Shown here one piece after another: positions 54,217 through 62,234 of a stretch of DNA of 64,000 nt. The position numbers and the translations under genes are program-made. The notes under the pieces were generated by a model. That model saw nothing but the letters and a program-made list of their open reading frames with translations, was not told the DNA's origin and made no database searches. This DNA is from Thermoanaerobaculia bacterium. GTDB lineage: Bacteria; Acidobacteriota; Thermoanaerobaculia; Thermoanaerobaculales; Sulfomarinibacteraceae. Location: positions 31,830 to 95,829 of the forward strand of contig JAMOWA010000057.1 in the NCBI GenBank assembly GCA_027061805.1, written 5' to 3'. Numbering within the stretch: position 1 is the first letter of the stretch; every line of letters starts with the position of its first letter.

Positions 54217-54307
54217 GTGAAACGTGAAACGTGAAACGTGAAACGTGAAACGTGAAACGTGAAACGTGAAACGTGAAACGTGAAACGTGAAACGTGAAAC
54301 GTGAAAC
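54217..54307 (+). repeat. Thirteen perfect tandem GTGAAAC heptamers
   Basis: 91 bp, 13 x 7, no mismatch, ending in GAATAAAG. The perfection implies recent slippage. The gap 54204-54530 has no gene: after the array come a pyrimidine-rich low-complexity run (54357-54412, similar to 20930-20968) and the promoter region of the next gene. Confidence 0.95.
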
Positions 54308-54455
54308 GAATAAAGCACTTCCGATGTGCATGTCAAGGGTGGATGCGGCAGATTCTCCCCCTTTCCCCTGCCTCCCTGCGCCTCCGCTCCCCTGCTCCCC
54401 TGCGCCCTCCGGGTGGGCGGGGGACACCCTCACGCCCTCACTTCCCCGGACGGGA

Positions 54456-54477
54456 GGCGGTCCATCCGCCGTATACT
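54456..54477 (+). promoter_or_regulatory. Promoter region of the MBL hydrolase gene
   Basis: TATACT (54472-54477) is directly preceded by an inverted repeat GGCGG-TCCAT-CCGCC (54456-54470), a possible operator. No clear -35. Confidence 0.45.
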
Positions 54478-54530
54478 GGTCTCTCCGCGCCCGGGGCGCG
54501 GGCGGAGGTGCCGTGAACGGACCGGAGACG

Positions 54531-55523
54531 ATGAACACTCCCGAGGAGGTGCTCCCGGGAATCTTCCGGGTGGAGGTGCCCCTGCCGGGCTCCCCGCTCA
54601 AGAGCATCAACTCCTGGGTGATCCCCTCTGCGGAGGGCCGCAACCTGGTGGTGGACACGGGGATGCTGCGGTCGGAGTGTGCGACGGTACTGCTGGCCGG
54701 TCTCGCAGCGCTGGAGGTGGACCCCGGCCGTACCGATGTCTTCATCACCCACATCCACGCCGATCACTCGGCCCTGGCGGGCGTGCTGGCGGTCCGGGGC
54801 GCCACACTCCACATGGAGCATGCGGAGCTCGCCCTGCTCCGGGACTTCGAGGACCGGGAGCGCTTCTTCGCCATCATGGGCGAGCTGGGCCGGCGGGCGG
54901 GCCTCTCCGAGGACGAGATCCTGGGGGCGGCCCGCCTCCACCCCGGCGTGAAGTACAGCCCCCCGAAGACCCCACCCATCGAGCCCGTTGAGGCGGGCTC
55001 CACCTTCGCGGCCGGGCGATACCGCTTCACCGCCGTGTCCACCCCAGGCCACAGCCCGAACCACCTCTGTCTCTGGGAGCCCGAGCACCGCATCCTGATC
55101 TCCGGGGACCACATCCTGGGCGACATCACCCCCAACATCACCAGCTGGCCCGGCGTGGAGGACTCCCTGGGAGACTACCTGTCCAGCCTCGAAGAGACAC
55201 GGAAACTCGGTGCCCGCATCGCCCTGCCGGGCCACCGCACACCGATCCGCGACGTGGCGGCCCGTATCACGGAGCTCCAGGTCCACCACGAGGAGCGCCT
55301 GGCCGAGGTCCTCCGCATCCTGGCCTCCGGCGGCCCCCAGAACGTCTGCTCCGTGGCCTCGCAGATGACCTGGGACATCCAGGCGGAGACCTGGGAGGCC
55401 TTCCCCCTGGCCCAGAAGTGGTTCGCCTGTGGCGAGGCCGCCGCACACCTCGATCACCTGGTGGTCACCGGACGGGCACGGGTGGAGGACGACCTGTACA
55501 GTGTCCTCCCGCCCACCCGGTGA
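54531..55523 (+). CDS. Metallo-beta-lactamase-fold hydrolase
   Basis: 330 residues: THIHADHSAL (HxHxDH, ~74-79) and later TPGHSPNHLCLW and ISGDHIL give the two-metal site, with PGHRTP as the last His. A helical C-terminus (~245-330) resembles the LACTB2/winged-helix extension. Likely a thioesterase, glyoxalase-like or RNA hydrolase; not decided. ATG 54531 (GGAG site) and GTG 54513 (GGAGG site) are both possible. Confidence 0.85.
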   Translation: MNTPEEVLPGIFRVEVPLPGSPLKSINSWVIPSAEGRNLVVDTGMLRSECATVLLAGLAALEVDPGRTDVFITHIHADHSALAGVLAVRGATLHMEHAELALLRDFEDRERFFAIMGELGRRAGLSEDEILGAARLHPGVKYSPPKTPPIEPVEAGSTFAAGRYRFTAVSTPGHSPNHLCLWEPEHRILISGDHILGDITPNITSWPGVEDSLGDYLSSLEETRKLGARIALPGHRTPIRDVAARITELQVHHEERLAEVLRILASGGPQNVCSVASQMTWDIQAETWEAFPLAQKWFACGEAAAHLDHLVVTGRARVEDDLYSVLPPTR

Positions 55524-55561
55524 GGGGGTGAAGGCGGGGAGTGGCCGGAAGGAAGCGGACC

Positions 55562-55732
55562 ATGCGGCGGCTCACCGCGGCCCTGGTGCTGGCCCTCGGC
55601 CTCGGGGCCGGGACCGCCTGCCAGAGCATCGCCGACGCCCTCGACGACGAGGAGGGCATGGAGCGCGCCCACGAGGTCAACGCCAAGCGCCGCGAGGAGC
55701 GCGGCGTCAAGAAGTACCTCCGGGACGACTGA
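55562..55732 (+). CDS. 56-residue lipoprotein
   Basis: Basic start, hydrophobic segment and lipobox LGAGTAC, leaving a ~37-residue, highly charged mature peptide (LDDEEGMERAHEVNAKRREERGVKK). GGAAGGAAG precedes ATG 55562; GTG 55541 is an alternative. Starts 38 bases after the MBL gene and may share its transcript. Function unknown. Confidence 0.65.
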   Translation: MRRLTAALVLALGLGAGTACQSIADALDDEEGMERAHEVNAKRREERGVKKYLRDD

Positions 55733-55797
55733 CGGGGGCCCCCTCCGTTCCAGCCTCGTGGCGCCTCGTTGGAGAACCTCGGTCCCTCGGAAGCCCC

Positions 55798-56232
55798 TCA
55801 CGGCAACTTCTGGACGACCGATCTGAACACCCTGAAGAGCTCCACCCTCTCCTCGAGCCAGGCGAACAGCTCGGGCCACCGGGACTCGTCGGTGATGTCC
55901 GCCTGCCTCCGAACGAAGATCCTCCAGCCCTTGGTGTCGTCCGGAACGTGCCAGGTCACCGGCTCGCCGATGGCCTCCTCGATCTCCGGCCTGTACTTCA
56001 GGATCTCCTGGTAGAGGACCCGGTCGGGATCGGAAACCACGTTGAAATCCACCCTCACCTCTCCCCCGTCCCAGGATCCCCGCTCGCTGTCCCAGTGGCT
56101 CGCGATGGCGCAGATATCGAAGTTCGCCCTTCCCACGGAAAAGAAGTACCAGTGTTGCGCTCTCGGCCTCGTGAGCCGCATTGTAGAGCCCTGGGCCTCC
56201 ATGTGGTCACGGAAGGCTGTCCAGAACTTCAG
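55798..56232 (-). CDS. DUF4268-domain protein, last gene of a mini-operon
   Basis: 144 residues beginning KFWTAFRDHMEAQGS and continuing RPRAQHWYFFSVGRANFDICAIASHWD, the DUF4268 pattern seen at the C-terminus of nuclease- and restriction-associated proteins; here it stands alone. No ATG/GTG opens the homologous region. A CTG at 56232 lies 6 bases after AGGAGG and overlaps the stop of the preceding gene as CTGA, the same 4-bp coupling used elsewhere here. If CTG is not used, the gene is a 5'-truncated remnant. Confidence 0.65.
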   Translation of the reverse strand: MKFWTAFRDHMEAQGSTMRLTRPRAQHWYFFSVGRANFDICAIASHWDSERGSWDGGEVRVDFNVVSDPDRVLYQEILKYRPEIEEAIGEPVTWHVPDDTKGWRIFVRRQADITDESRWPELFAWLEERVELFRVFRSVVQKLP

Positions 56233-56477
56233 CTGGAGCCTCCTGCCTTCGGTGGGCTCTCCACAATGACGTCGCCAATTTGCATCACGCTCTTCATCAC
56301 TCCGCAGCAGACCGGCATGCGGTGGTTGGCACCAGGATAGCCACCGATCTCCCGATGGAGGCGCCCCGAGTTGACCTCGAGAGCCACTGCACCCGAACGC
56401 GCTGCGGCATTCAATGCTTCCTCCAGACGAATCCGGAAATCCTCTTCCGATGGCATGATGACACCCCCCTCGGTCAT
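56229..56477 (-). CDS. Small protein with LHREIGGYPG-HRMPVCC motif
   Basis: 82 residues from an ATG sharing a base with the previous stop (TAATG); ATG 56456 with GAGGGGG is the alternative (75 residues). A helical N-terminus (SEEDFRIRLEEALNAAARSG) is followed by EVNSGRLHREIGGYPGANHRMPVCCGVM. I recall this conserved His/Cys motif from small proteins near HNH/restriction genes, but I cannot name the family. Middle gene of the mini-operon. Confidence 0.6.
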   Translation of the reverse strand: MTEGGVIMPSEEDFRIRLEEALNAAARSGAVALEVNSGRLHREIGGYPGANHRMPVCCGVMKSVMQIGDVIVESPPKAGGSS

Positions 56478-56698
56478 TATCGTTCTTCGAAAACCAGGAC
56501 CAGCGCGGAGTGGAAAAGGAACAGGATCCGGTTGCCCCCATCGCCGCACGGGTCACGTCCCCCCTCGGGCTTGCACAAGAATCTGAGAGGAAACTTCCCC
56601 AGGCGCGCTCTCTCCTGGACTCGCTGGGAAGCCCCCTCGGCATACTGCTTCCCAAACTCGATCGCATCCTTGCCGAACTGGATGGGGTTGAGGGCCAT
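56477..56698 (-). CDS. 73-residue protein, first gene of the mini-operon
   Basis: Starts MALNPIQFGKDAIEFGKQYAEG, followed by LGKFPLRFLCKPEGG and a hydrophobic, aromatic C-terminus. GCAGGAGGT lies 7 bases before the ATG, a very good site. Unknown family. TAATG coupling to the next gene indicates that all three small genes are made together. Confidence 0.6.
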   Translation of the reverse strand: MALNPIQFGKDAIEFGKQYAEGASQRVQERARLGKFPLRFLCKPEGGRDPCGDGGNRILFLFHSALVLVFEER

Positions 56699-56751
56699 GG
56701 CAGACCTCCTGCTGTACAAGAGTACCCCGGCGGTGCAGGAAGGTGGAGGCA

Positions 56752-56850
56752 GCAACGCAGGGGCGCCGAGGGAGCGCAGCGCGGGGAGGAGGAAGACGAA
56801 AAACGCGGAGGCGCGGAGGCGCGAAGGCGCGGAGAGGAGGTACAGAGGAA
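56752..56850. repeat. Dispersed purine-rich simple repeat (AACGC-GGAGGCGC type)
   Basis: Imperfect units such as GGAGGCGC, GAAGGCGC and AACGCAGG. Related stretches occur near 59615-59635 (CTCCCTGCGTCTCTGCG, other strand) and 63680-63755. No gene between 56699 and 57018. Confidence 0.6.
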
Positions 56851-57018
56851 CAAGCCCCAGCTCGGAGAACAGGTCACCTCTTCATCTCGCTCATGCATCT
56901 CCATGTTCTCGCGTCTCTACCTTCCCTGCGAGGGGGAAGCCAACTCAAGAGTTCCTTGATGGAGAGACCCGTTTCCACCGAATCGGTACGTCATCCGGGA
57001 GATACCTTCAAGATTTTC

Positions 57019-57047
57019 TTGACAGTCTTGTTCCAGGGCCATACACT
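57019..57047 (+). promoter_or_regulatory. Promoter of the first XRE-ImmA/IrrE module
   Basis: TTGACA (57019-57024), 17 bp, TACACT (57042-57047). CAAGA/TCTTG inverted pieces overlap the -35 and could be a self-binding site for the XRE domain. Confidence 0.85.
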
Positions 57048-57066
57048 TCCCTCAGGAGGTTCACCG

Positions 57067-58200
57067 ATGCCGACGGATCCGAATCGAGCCATTGGGGAGG
57101 CTGTCCGCCGCCTCAGGGAACGGGCGGGATGGACACAGAGGGAGCTCGCGCAGAAGGTGGGCTTCGATCACCACCAGATCGTCTCCACCATCGAGAGAGG
57201 GGAACGTGCGGTCAAGGCGGCCGAACTGCTCCGGTTGGCCCGGACGTTCCGGGTCGAGGCGACTGACCTGCTGCGGGGAATCACTCCGGAGCGCGAGCCC
57301 TTCGTGCTCTGGCGTGCAGAGCCCCCTGGTTCGTCGCACCATGAAGAGAAGGCACTGTTTCTTCAGCGGTGCCGGAGGTATGCGCTGGTGGAGCGCCTTG
57401 CGGAGGTTGCCGAAGACGTCGCGCTGCCCGAGTTCCCGATTTCTCCTCGTACCGGCAATTTCGAGACGGTCGAGACAATGGCTGAACAGGTGCGCGGTCT
57501 TCTGCAGCTCGGGAACATACCGGGGCCCACACTTCGAAGCGCTCTCGAGAACACGTGGCACATCAAGATCTTCCAGGATCTACTCGACAACGGCTCCGCC
57601 GCCACGACACTTGGGGAGTTCGGCCCGGCGATTCTCGAGAATGCCGCGGAGCCACCGAAGCGGAGGGTCTTCAGTCTTGCCCACGAGCTGTTCCATGTAC
57701 TGACGTGGAAGACCATCTCGAACCTCACCGAAGAGGAGAGAAGAGCGATTCACTCCAGCAACGAAAAGCTGGCGAACGCCTTCGCGAGCGCGCTGCTTCT
57801 CCCCCGCGGCCCGGTCCTCGAGGCCATTTCCCAGAATCGAGCAGAAACGCTCGTCGACTTCCTTCCGGTCGCACAGACCTTCAATGTCAGCCTCCCGGCC
57901 CTCCTCTGGAGGCTGGTCAACCTGCGGGTCCTCGATCGGCGTGCCGTGGAGGGATTCCTCGATCCGGACCGCTGGTGGGGAACGACCGATCCCGGCTGGC
58001 ACCCTCCCGTCGAGGTGGAGCGCCCGTTCCCGCCCCGGTATGTCTCACTGGCCTTTTCCGTCTATCTCAAGGGGCGGCTGACCATCGGCAAGCTGGCTGA
58101 GCTTCTCGAGACCACCGTTGGAATGGTCGAGAAGCGCCTCGTCGCCTACGGACTGGACCTCGAAGCGGATGCCTACCAGGCCCAAGTTCTTCCTGCTTGA
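57067..58200 (+). CDS. XRE-ImmA/IrrE fusion protein, module 1
   Basis: 377 residues. Residues ~5-65 are an XRE helix-turn-helix (GWTQRELAQKVGFDHHQIVSTIERG). Residues ~190-290 are a COG2856/ImmA-IrrE zinc-peptidase-like domain with SLAHELFHVL (HELFH, intact HExxH) and NAFASALLLPRG. The C-terminal ~90 residues include a second helical, possibly DNA-binding segment. Such fusions are regulators/antitoxin-side proteins, sometimes cleaving a repressor. AGGAGG precedes ATG 57067. The last 32 bases overlap the PIN-like gene. Confidence 0.88.
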   Translation: MPTDPNRAIGEAVRRLRERAGWTQRELAQKVGFDHHQIVSTIERGERAVKAAELLRLARTFRVEATDLLRGITPEREPFVLWRAEPPGSSHHEEKALFLQRCRRYALVERLAEVAEDVALPEFPISPRTGNFETVETMAEQVRGLLQLGNIPGPTLRSALENTWHIKIFQDLLDNGSAATTLGEFGPAILENAAEPPKRRVFSLAHELFHVLTWKTISNLTEEERRAIHSSNEKLANAFASALLLPRGPVLEAISQNRAETLVDFLPVAQTFNVSLPALLWRLVNLRVLDRRAVEGFLDPDRWWGTTDPGWHPPVEVERPFPPRYVSLAFSVYLKGRLTIGKLAELLETTVGMVEKRLVAYGLDLEADAYQAQVLPA

Positions 58201-58723
58201 CGCGGGCCCGGTGATCGAGCTCCACAGGCTTGGAGTATGGGAAAGGATTGTCGAGACCTGCGACCTGTTGGTACCCAGGCACATCGCCCTGGAAGAAGCC
58301 AGGTTCTGGGTACACGAGGATGGCTCGATTCATGCAATTCACCTCCAAAGAGACATCGAGGCGGGCAGGATTCGCGCCCCGGAGGCCGAACCGGAGACGG
58401 TAATCGAGATCCTGAACATCTTCGACCCCGTGATGCGAGAAGGAGTCGATGCGGGGGAGCTCGCGGCGCTCGCGATCCTGATGGACTGGCCGGGCGAGGA
58501 GCGTCCGGTATTCTGCACGGGGGATCGCCTCGCCACCGTGGCCCTGTGTCTTCTTGGCTTCTCCGAGCTGGCCGTGTCCCTCGAAGAGCTTCTCGACAAC
58601 CTCGGGCTCAGCCGCGAGCCCAGGAGACAGTTTCGCCGAGGCAAGATGGATGCCTGGGTGAAAGAAGGTACCGAGCGACGCCTGCGGGGTGAGGGATTGA
58701 AGAAGGGAGAAGATGATGACTGA
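58169..58723 (+). CDS. PIN-like protein, putative toxin of module 1
   Basis: 184 residues opening FFLLDAGPVIELHRLG, the first acidic strand of a PIN-like nuclease fold, with EEARFW, GVDAGELAALAIL (D/E pair) and VFCTGDRLATVALCLLG giving the later acids. The C-terminus is basic (RRQFRRGKMDAWVKEG). Starts inside the XRE-ImmA gene and ends inside the next small gene. By analogy with PIN toxins it would cut RNA; not shown here. Confidence 0.7.
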   Translation: MPTRPKFFLLDAGPVIELHRLGVWERIVETCDLLVPRHIALEEARFWVHEDGSIHAIHLQRDIEAGRIRAPEAEPETVIEILNIFDPVMREGVDAGELAALAILMDWPGEERPVFCTGDRLATVALCLLGFSELAVSLEELLDNLGLSREPRRQFRRGKMDAWVKEGTERRLRGEGLKKGEDDD

Positions 58724-58883
58724 GCGGAACGAGGTACTCGAGTTCCTGGAGGAGATGCTCCATTCGGACGAGGAGCTTCGCCGCGAGGCCGAGAAGGAGC
58801 GGGTGCGGCTCCAGCGCGCTCTCGTCCAAGTACGGGCGCTCAAGAAGGAACCCAAAGGCACGGAAGAGAAAGAAGAAGAATGA
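58713..58883 (+). CDS. 56-residue charged coiled-coil protein
   Basis: MMTERNEVLEFLEEML, then heptad-like LRREAEKERVRLQRALVQVRAL and a Lys/Glu tail. GGGAG precedes the ATG, which overlaps the end of the PIN-like gene by 11 bases. Its charge, size and position suit an antitoxin or adaptor. Confidence 0.65.
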   Translation: MMTERNEVLEFLEEMLHSDEELRREAEKERVRLQRALVQVRALKKEPKGTEEKEEE

Positions 58884-58914
58884 AACCCGGAGAAGAAACT
58901 GAAGGGCCACGGGC

Positions 58915-59529
58915 ATGATGACAGCCGACCAACCCACCCCTGTCGAAGCAACGTTCTTTGACCTGAGTACGGTCTACGAAGAACTCATGCAAGAGTTCTC
59001 TTCCCAGAAAACAGTGCGCTCACTCTTCGCACAGCTCCTCCAGGAGGCCTACTGGCTCACGGAAAGAGCTGCCAGCAGCATGGGAACCGAGGGAAAGAGC
59101 ATCCGGAAGGAGTTGGGAACCCGCAATCCGGCGGTGGCGGCTCTATTCGAGCTCCGCAACGCTTTACACGAGTCAGACCTGCGCCTGGGATTCGACATCG
59201 CGGTGACAACGTATTTGGGCCAAACCGGGAACATTGAACTCCTTGGCAGGACTTCACACACTCAGGAAGAATCTGCACCCGCCGCAGGCAGCACACTCCC
59301 CGTTGGTCTAGTCATTCTCCCGTGCGATCCAAACACCGGGGAAGCCGACTATTCCGCACTTGCAAATGCGAGCCGGCGGATACGTTTTCATGTCGTCCCA
59401 AAAAGGGATCACTCACAGATTTGCCTGGCTGAAGCAGGCACATCGGATGTCCACGTGCTCGCCGAACGGTCCTTCCGGGTACTCAAGAGATTCTTTCAGA
59501 ACGTAATGGGAATAGCTGACGCCCGATAG
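58915..59529 (+). CDS. Hypothetical protein in the module 1 operon
   Basis: 204 residues, more AT-rich than its neighbours, with no family I recognise. Helical N-terminal half (LSTVYEELMQEFSSQKTVRSLFAQLLQEAYWLTERA), mixed C-terminal half (VGLVILPCDPNTGEAD, FHVVPKRDHSQICL). Starts 31 bases after the coiled-coil gene and is probably co-transcribed. Confidence 0.6.
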   Translation: MMTADQPTPVEATFFDLSTVYEELMQEFSSQKTVRSLFAQLLQEAYWLTERAASSMGTEGKSIRKELGTRNPAVAALFELRNALHESDLRLGFDIAVTTYLGQTGNIELLGRTSHTQEESAPAAGSTLPVGLVILPCDPNTGEADYSALANASRRIRFHVVPKRDHSQICLAEAGTSDVHVLAERSFRVLKRFFQNVMGIADAR

Positions 59530-59855
59530 CTGTATGAGCCGTCGCATCGATGGTAGCGAGAACACACGACCGTCTCATGGCTTACGATCGCTCACTTCTC
59601 CATCCCGCGGTCCCGACTCCCTTCTCATCTCCCTGCGTCTCTGCGACCTATCGTTGTATGTGAAACGGAAACCCGGAGCCACTGGCACACAGAGCGGCCA
59701 ACCAACCAAGCCGTCTCGAGTTGTTTTCCAGAGAATCAACCACCTTCAGAACCCCATTGCTTGAGCGCTACGGAAAGGCCCACCCTTGAAAACCAGTGTT
59801 CCAAAGACCATATTTGATATGGAAGAAGAGCAACTTGATCCGAAAGGAGGTCGCC
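59530..59855. other. Intergenic, no gene supported
   Basis: Contains a short dispersed-repeat piece (59615-59635) and a single TGTGAAAC related to the heptamer arrays (59657-59664). Small open frames here lack ribosome sites. Confidence 0.4.
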
Positions 59856-60080
59856 ATGGCAAATCCTTGGTCTCCGGTTCACTGGTCCGCGGAAAATGGT
59901 GTGCATGCCGATCGGCACGTAGATGGCCTCAAGTGCCACCAACCCTATGCCGGTCAGACCACTCTGGACACCTTTTTCCAACCGAGCTACCGCAATGATA
60001 TCCGTTTGCAGGGCCTCGGTGGTGAACCGCCAAGTCTTACATATGGCCAGTTCGGCACAATATTGGACAATGAGCGGTAG
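59856..60080 (+). CDS. Small hypothetical protein with strong ribosome site
   Basis: 74 residues (MANPWSPVHWSAENGVHADRH... LTYGQFGTILDNER). GAAAGGAGGT precedes ATG 59856 at ideal spacing, the best evidence that it is real. Rich in His, Gln and aromatics, no family known. Confidence 0.5.
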   Translation: MANPWSPVHWSAENGVHADRHVDGLKCHQPYAGQTTLDTFFQPSYRNDIRLQGLGGEPPSLTYGQFGTILDNER

Positions 60081-60172
60081 AGGTTGGCCGCTGTTGGAAA
60101 ACCACCAACACCGGCAGGTAACAGAAGAAGGATGTATCGAGTGGAAGAACCTGCAACATAAGGGGAGGCATT

Positions 60173-60388
60173 ATGGGCATTTTCGCAAGCGACCAGGATG
60201 AAGATGACGCCTACAGGACCTCAAAGGGAATGGTAAGCCGGTCGATTCGCCGGGGAACCGACAAGGCGATCAAGGCTCTGACATTCGGCCTGATCGGAGG
60301 TTCGGATCCACTCAAGGAATTGGCACAAGATGCGGCTCTTGAGCTCACGACGAAGGTAATCCCTCGGAGTCTAGAAGACGACGACTAA
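60173..60388 (+). CDS. Small hypothetical protein
   Basis: 71 residues: acidic start (FASDQDEDDAYRTSKG), basic amphipathic middle (SRSIRRGTDKAIKALTFGLIGG), acidic end. GGGGAGG precedes the ATG. May pair with the 74-residue gene 92 bases upstream. Unknown. Confidence 0.5.
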   Translation: MGIFASDQDEDDAYRTSKGMVSRSIRRGTDKAIKALTFGLIGGSDPLKELAQDAALELTTKVIPRSLEDDD

Positions 60389-60499
60389 CCTCACTTCCGG
60401 GAACCTACGGCAGTTCAAGGCTTGGCATCATCAACGAGAGGGGTGGCGTTGTCGTCAATAAATGCACCACGGCCATCCCCATGATCCACATTTGGTAGC

Positions 60500-61735
60500 T
60501 TACAAAGTAACGCCACGAGGTGGGACCGGATAGACTACTGTACCTTCAGGACTTCGAACGATGTTGGTCCATCCGGCGTACCTGTGTTTCTGAAGAGTCT
60601 TCTCGTGGGGGTGGCCATAAGAGTTGTTCTCCCCGTAGGAGTAGAAAACGGTATTCGGACATGACGCCGGTGGTGGCATGTCATTCCTCATCAAGCCGCC
60701 ATGATGAGTCGCGACAAGAAGTTGGAGGTCTGTCTTGAGCTCGCCTGGAATGCGGCCATACGGCGTATCGCCAGGAAGCAGTACTCTGTCATTACGATCT
60801 CCAACCTGAGCCATGACTACCAGCCCTGAATAGTTCCGGTTCCGATGTTTCCCGAGTTGGGCAATAGTTCCCCACGGAAACGTTACCTTGTTGAGATCTT
60901 TAGGCCAGACAATCAGGTTCCCTCGGCCCTCAAGCTCACACGCCAAGGCTCTATGGCTTGGTCCCATGTGCTGATCGGGCACGAGCCATTTCGATTCCAG
61001 GGCTCGTTGATAGCGCCGGCCACCAACCCAGTGATCCATGTCCCAGTGGGAAAGAACAATCGGCGGCCTTCTGCTGAAGTCAGGCCGAAATGACTTGGGA
61101 CAGGTTCGGGCGTTACGTGCGACACCACCCCCCATATCAAAAAATACCAGCGGAGAGAGATCTTCGGCACACAGAGACGCACAGGAACCCTGCCCCACGT
61201 TGAAGACAACGAGGTACGTTTCCCCGCTCAGCAACCATTCAGGGAAAAGGTTTCGAATCATCTGCTCATCCGCCGCCCTGAAACTGGCAAGGGAGAAAGC
61301 CGTAAAGAGTGCTCGGCCGTCTTTCGTTCTTCCGTCAACAGGTGTCGCGTCGATAATACCGAGAGTTCCCGATGCTTCTTCCTCTTGGAATCCCCCGTCA
61401 CTGAAATACCCCGGTGACCAATCCAGAGCTTGACTTTGATCTCCCATTCTCAATTCGTACCATCGGCCGGTTTCGAAGCACTTTCTATGTTTACCCCTAT
61501 TCATTCCCTCGAGGCGGCGAACATCTTCCTTCTTCAACGTTCCTTCAATGACCATCGGGGAATACCATCCCCGGAACTCACTGAAAATCGGTGTTTCCCT
61601 GAGCTTCAATCCCAGCTTTTCGGTAACGAGGTCCAGTCTCACGACAATCTCACCTTGCCTTACCGACTCGACGGCATCGGCCCAGGCGAAGTATTTTTCA
61701 CCGTTTTTCGTGAACCACTCTTCCAAGTTCCCCAT
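60500..61735 (-). CDS. ComEC-like metallo-beta-lactamase protein, module 2
   Basis: 411 residues, AT-richer than the core genome. Residues ~1-165 are of unknown fold. Residues ~175-411 are an MBL domain of the ComEC/Rec2 C-terminal type: VVFNVGQGSCASL, FDMGGG, LSHWDMDHWVGG (HxDxDH metal site), LLPGDTPYGRIP and VATHHGG. Soluble, without the ComEC channel. Starts 7 bases after the PIN-like stop, so it is third in the minus-strand module. MBL effectors of this type occur in phage-defence operons; that role is inference. Confidence 0.75.
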   Translation of the reverse strand: MGNLEEWFTKNGEKYFAWADAVESVRQGEIVVRLDLVTEKLGLKLRETPIFSEFRGWYSPMVIEGTLKKEDVRRLEGMNRGKHRKCFETGRWYELRMGDQSQALDWSPGYFSDGGFQEEEASGTLGIIDATPVDGRTKDGRALFTAFSLASFRAADEQMIRNLFPEWLLSGETYLVVFNVGQGSCASLCAEDLSPLVFFDMGGGVARNARTCPKSFRPDFSRRPPIVLSHWDMDHWVGGRRYQRALESKWLVPDQHMGPSHRALACELEGRGNLIVWPKDLNKVTFPWGTIAQLGKHRNRNYSGLVVMAQVGDRNDRVLLPGDTPYGRIPGELKTDLQLLVATHHGGLMRNDMPPPASCPNTVFYSYGENNSYGHPHEKTLQKHRYAGWTNIVRSPEGTVVYPVPPRGVTL

Positions 61736-61742
61736 GGGCTCT

Positions 61743-62234
61743 TTACCTCCACATTTCTCTGTATTTCCTCGCAAGAACTCGAGGAATCCGCCGGTCCGCT
61801 TTTAACATCTTCGCGAGGGCCGCGTCGGCGGCGGTGGCCTGGATGATTCCCTGCCGGACCATCTCGTCGAGCAGCCAGAGGGTCCCGTGGACGGGGCAGC
61901 GCTCCGCCTCTGCGGCTCTTCTGAGGTCTGCATCTCCCGTCAACAAGGTGCCCTCGAGCCACAGAGCCAGGGCCAGCGCGAAGAGGTCCTCCTGGCACGG
62001 GCTCCGGTGGCGTCCCGCCAGATCCAGGAGCCTGACCATGCCCTCCGGGGGCAGTTCCCTGACCTCGACTCCGGCCTCCTTGAGGTGCCTCTTCCAGCGT
62101 TTCTTCGACTTCTTCCGAAGCTCTTCCGCATTGACGTCGCACACGAAAAGGTCATGCGGCAGCCGTGCAAGATCGCTCAGGACGCCGCCTTCCCGGAGGT
62201 CGATCAGGACGGTGCAGTCAAAGACCAGCAACAA
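61743..62234 (-). CDS. PIN-domain protein, putative toxin of module 2
   Basis: 163 residues: LLVFDCTVLIDLREGG (first Asp), EDLFALALALWLEGTLLTGDADLRRAAE (middle and last acids), then a DUF3368-like helical tail (LLDEMVRQGIIQATAADAALAKML). TTG 62234 is preferred: GGAGG lies 8 bases upstream. All ATGs of the frame lie deeper inside the XRE gene. It overlaps that gene by 17 bases. Confidence 0.7.
   Translation of the reverse strand: MLLVFDCTVLIDLREGGVLSDLARLPHDLFVCDVNAEELRKKSKKRWKRHLKEAGVEVRELPPEGMVRLLDLAGRHRSPCQEDLFALALALWLEGTLLTGDADLRRAAEAERCPVHGTLWLLDEMVRQGIIQATAADAALAKMLKADRRIPRVLARKYREMWR

Noticed and set aside
54217..54307. Possible CRISPR array
   Set aside because: Units are contiguous 7-mers with no spacers and no cas genes nearby.
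59534..59764. 76-residue plus-strand frame
   Set aside because: Covers simple-repeat sequence, no ribosome site, no recognisable pattern.
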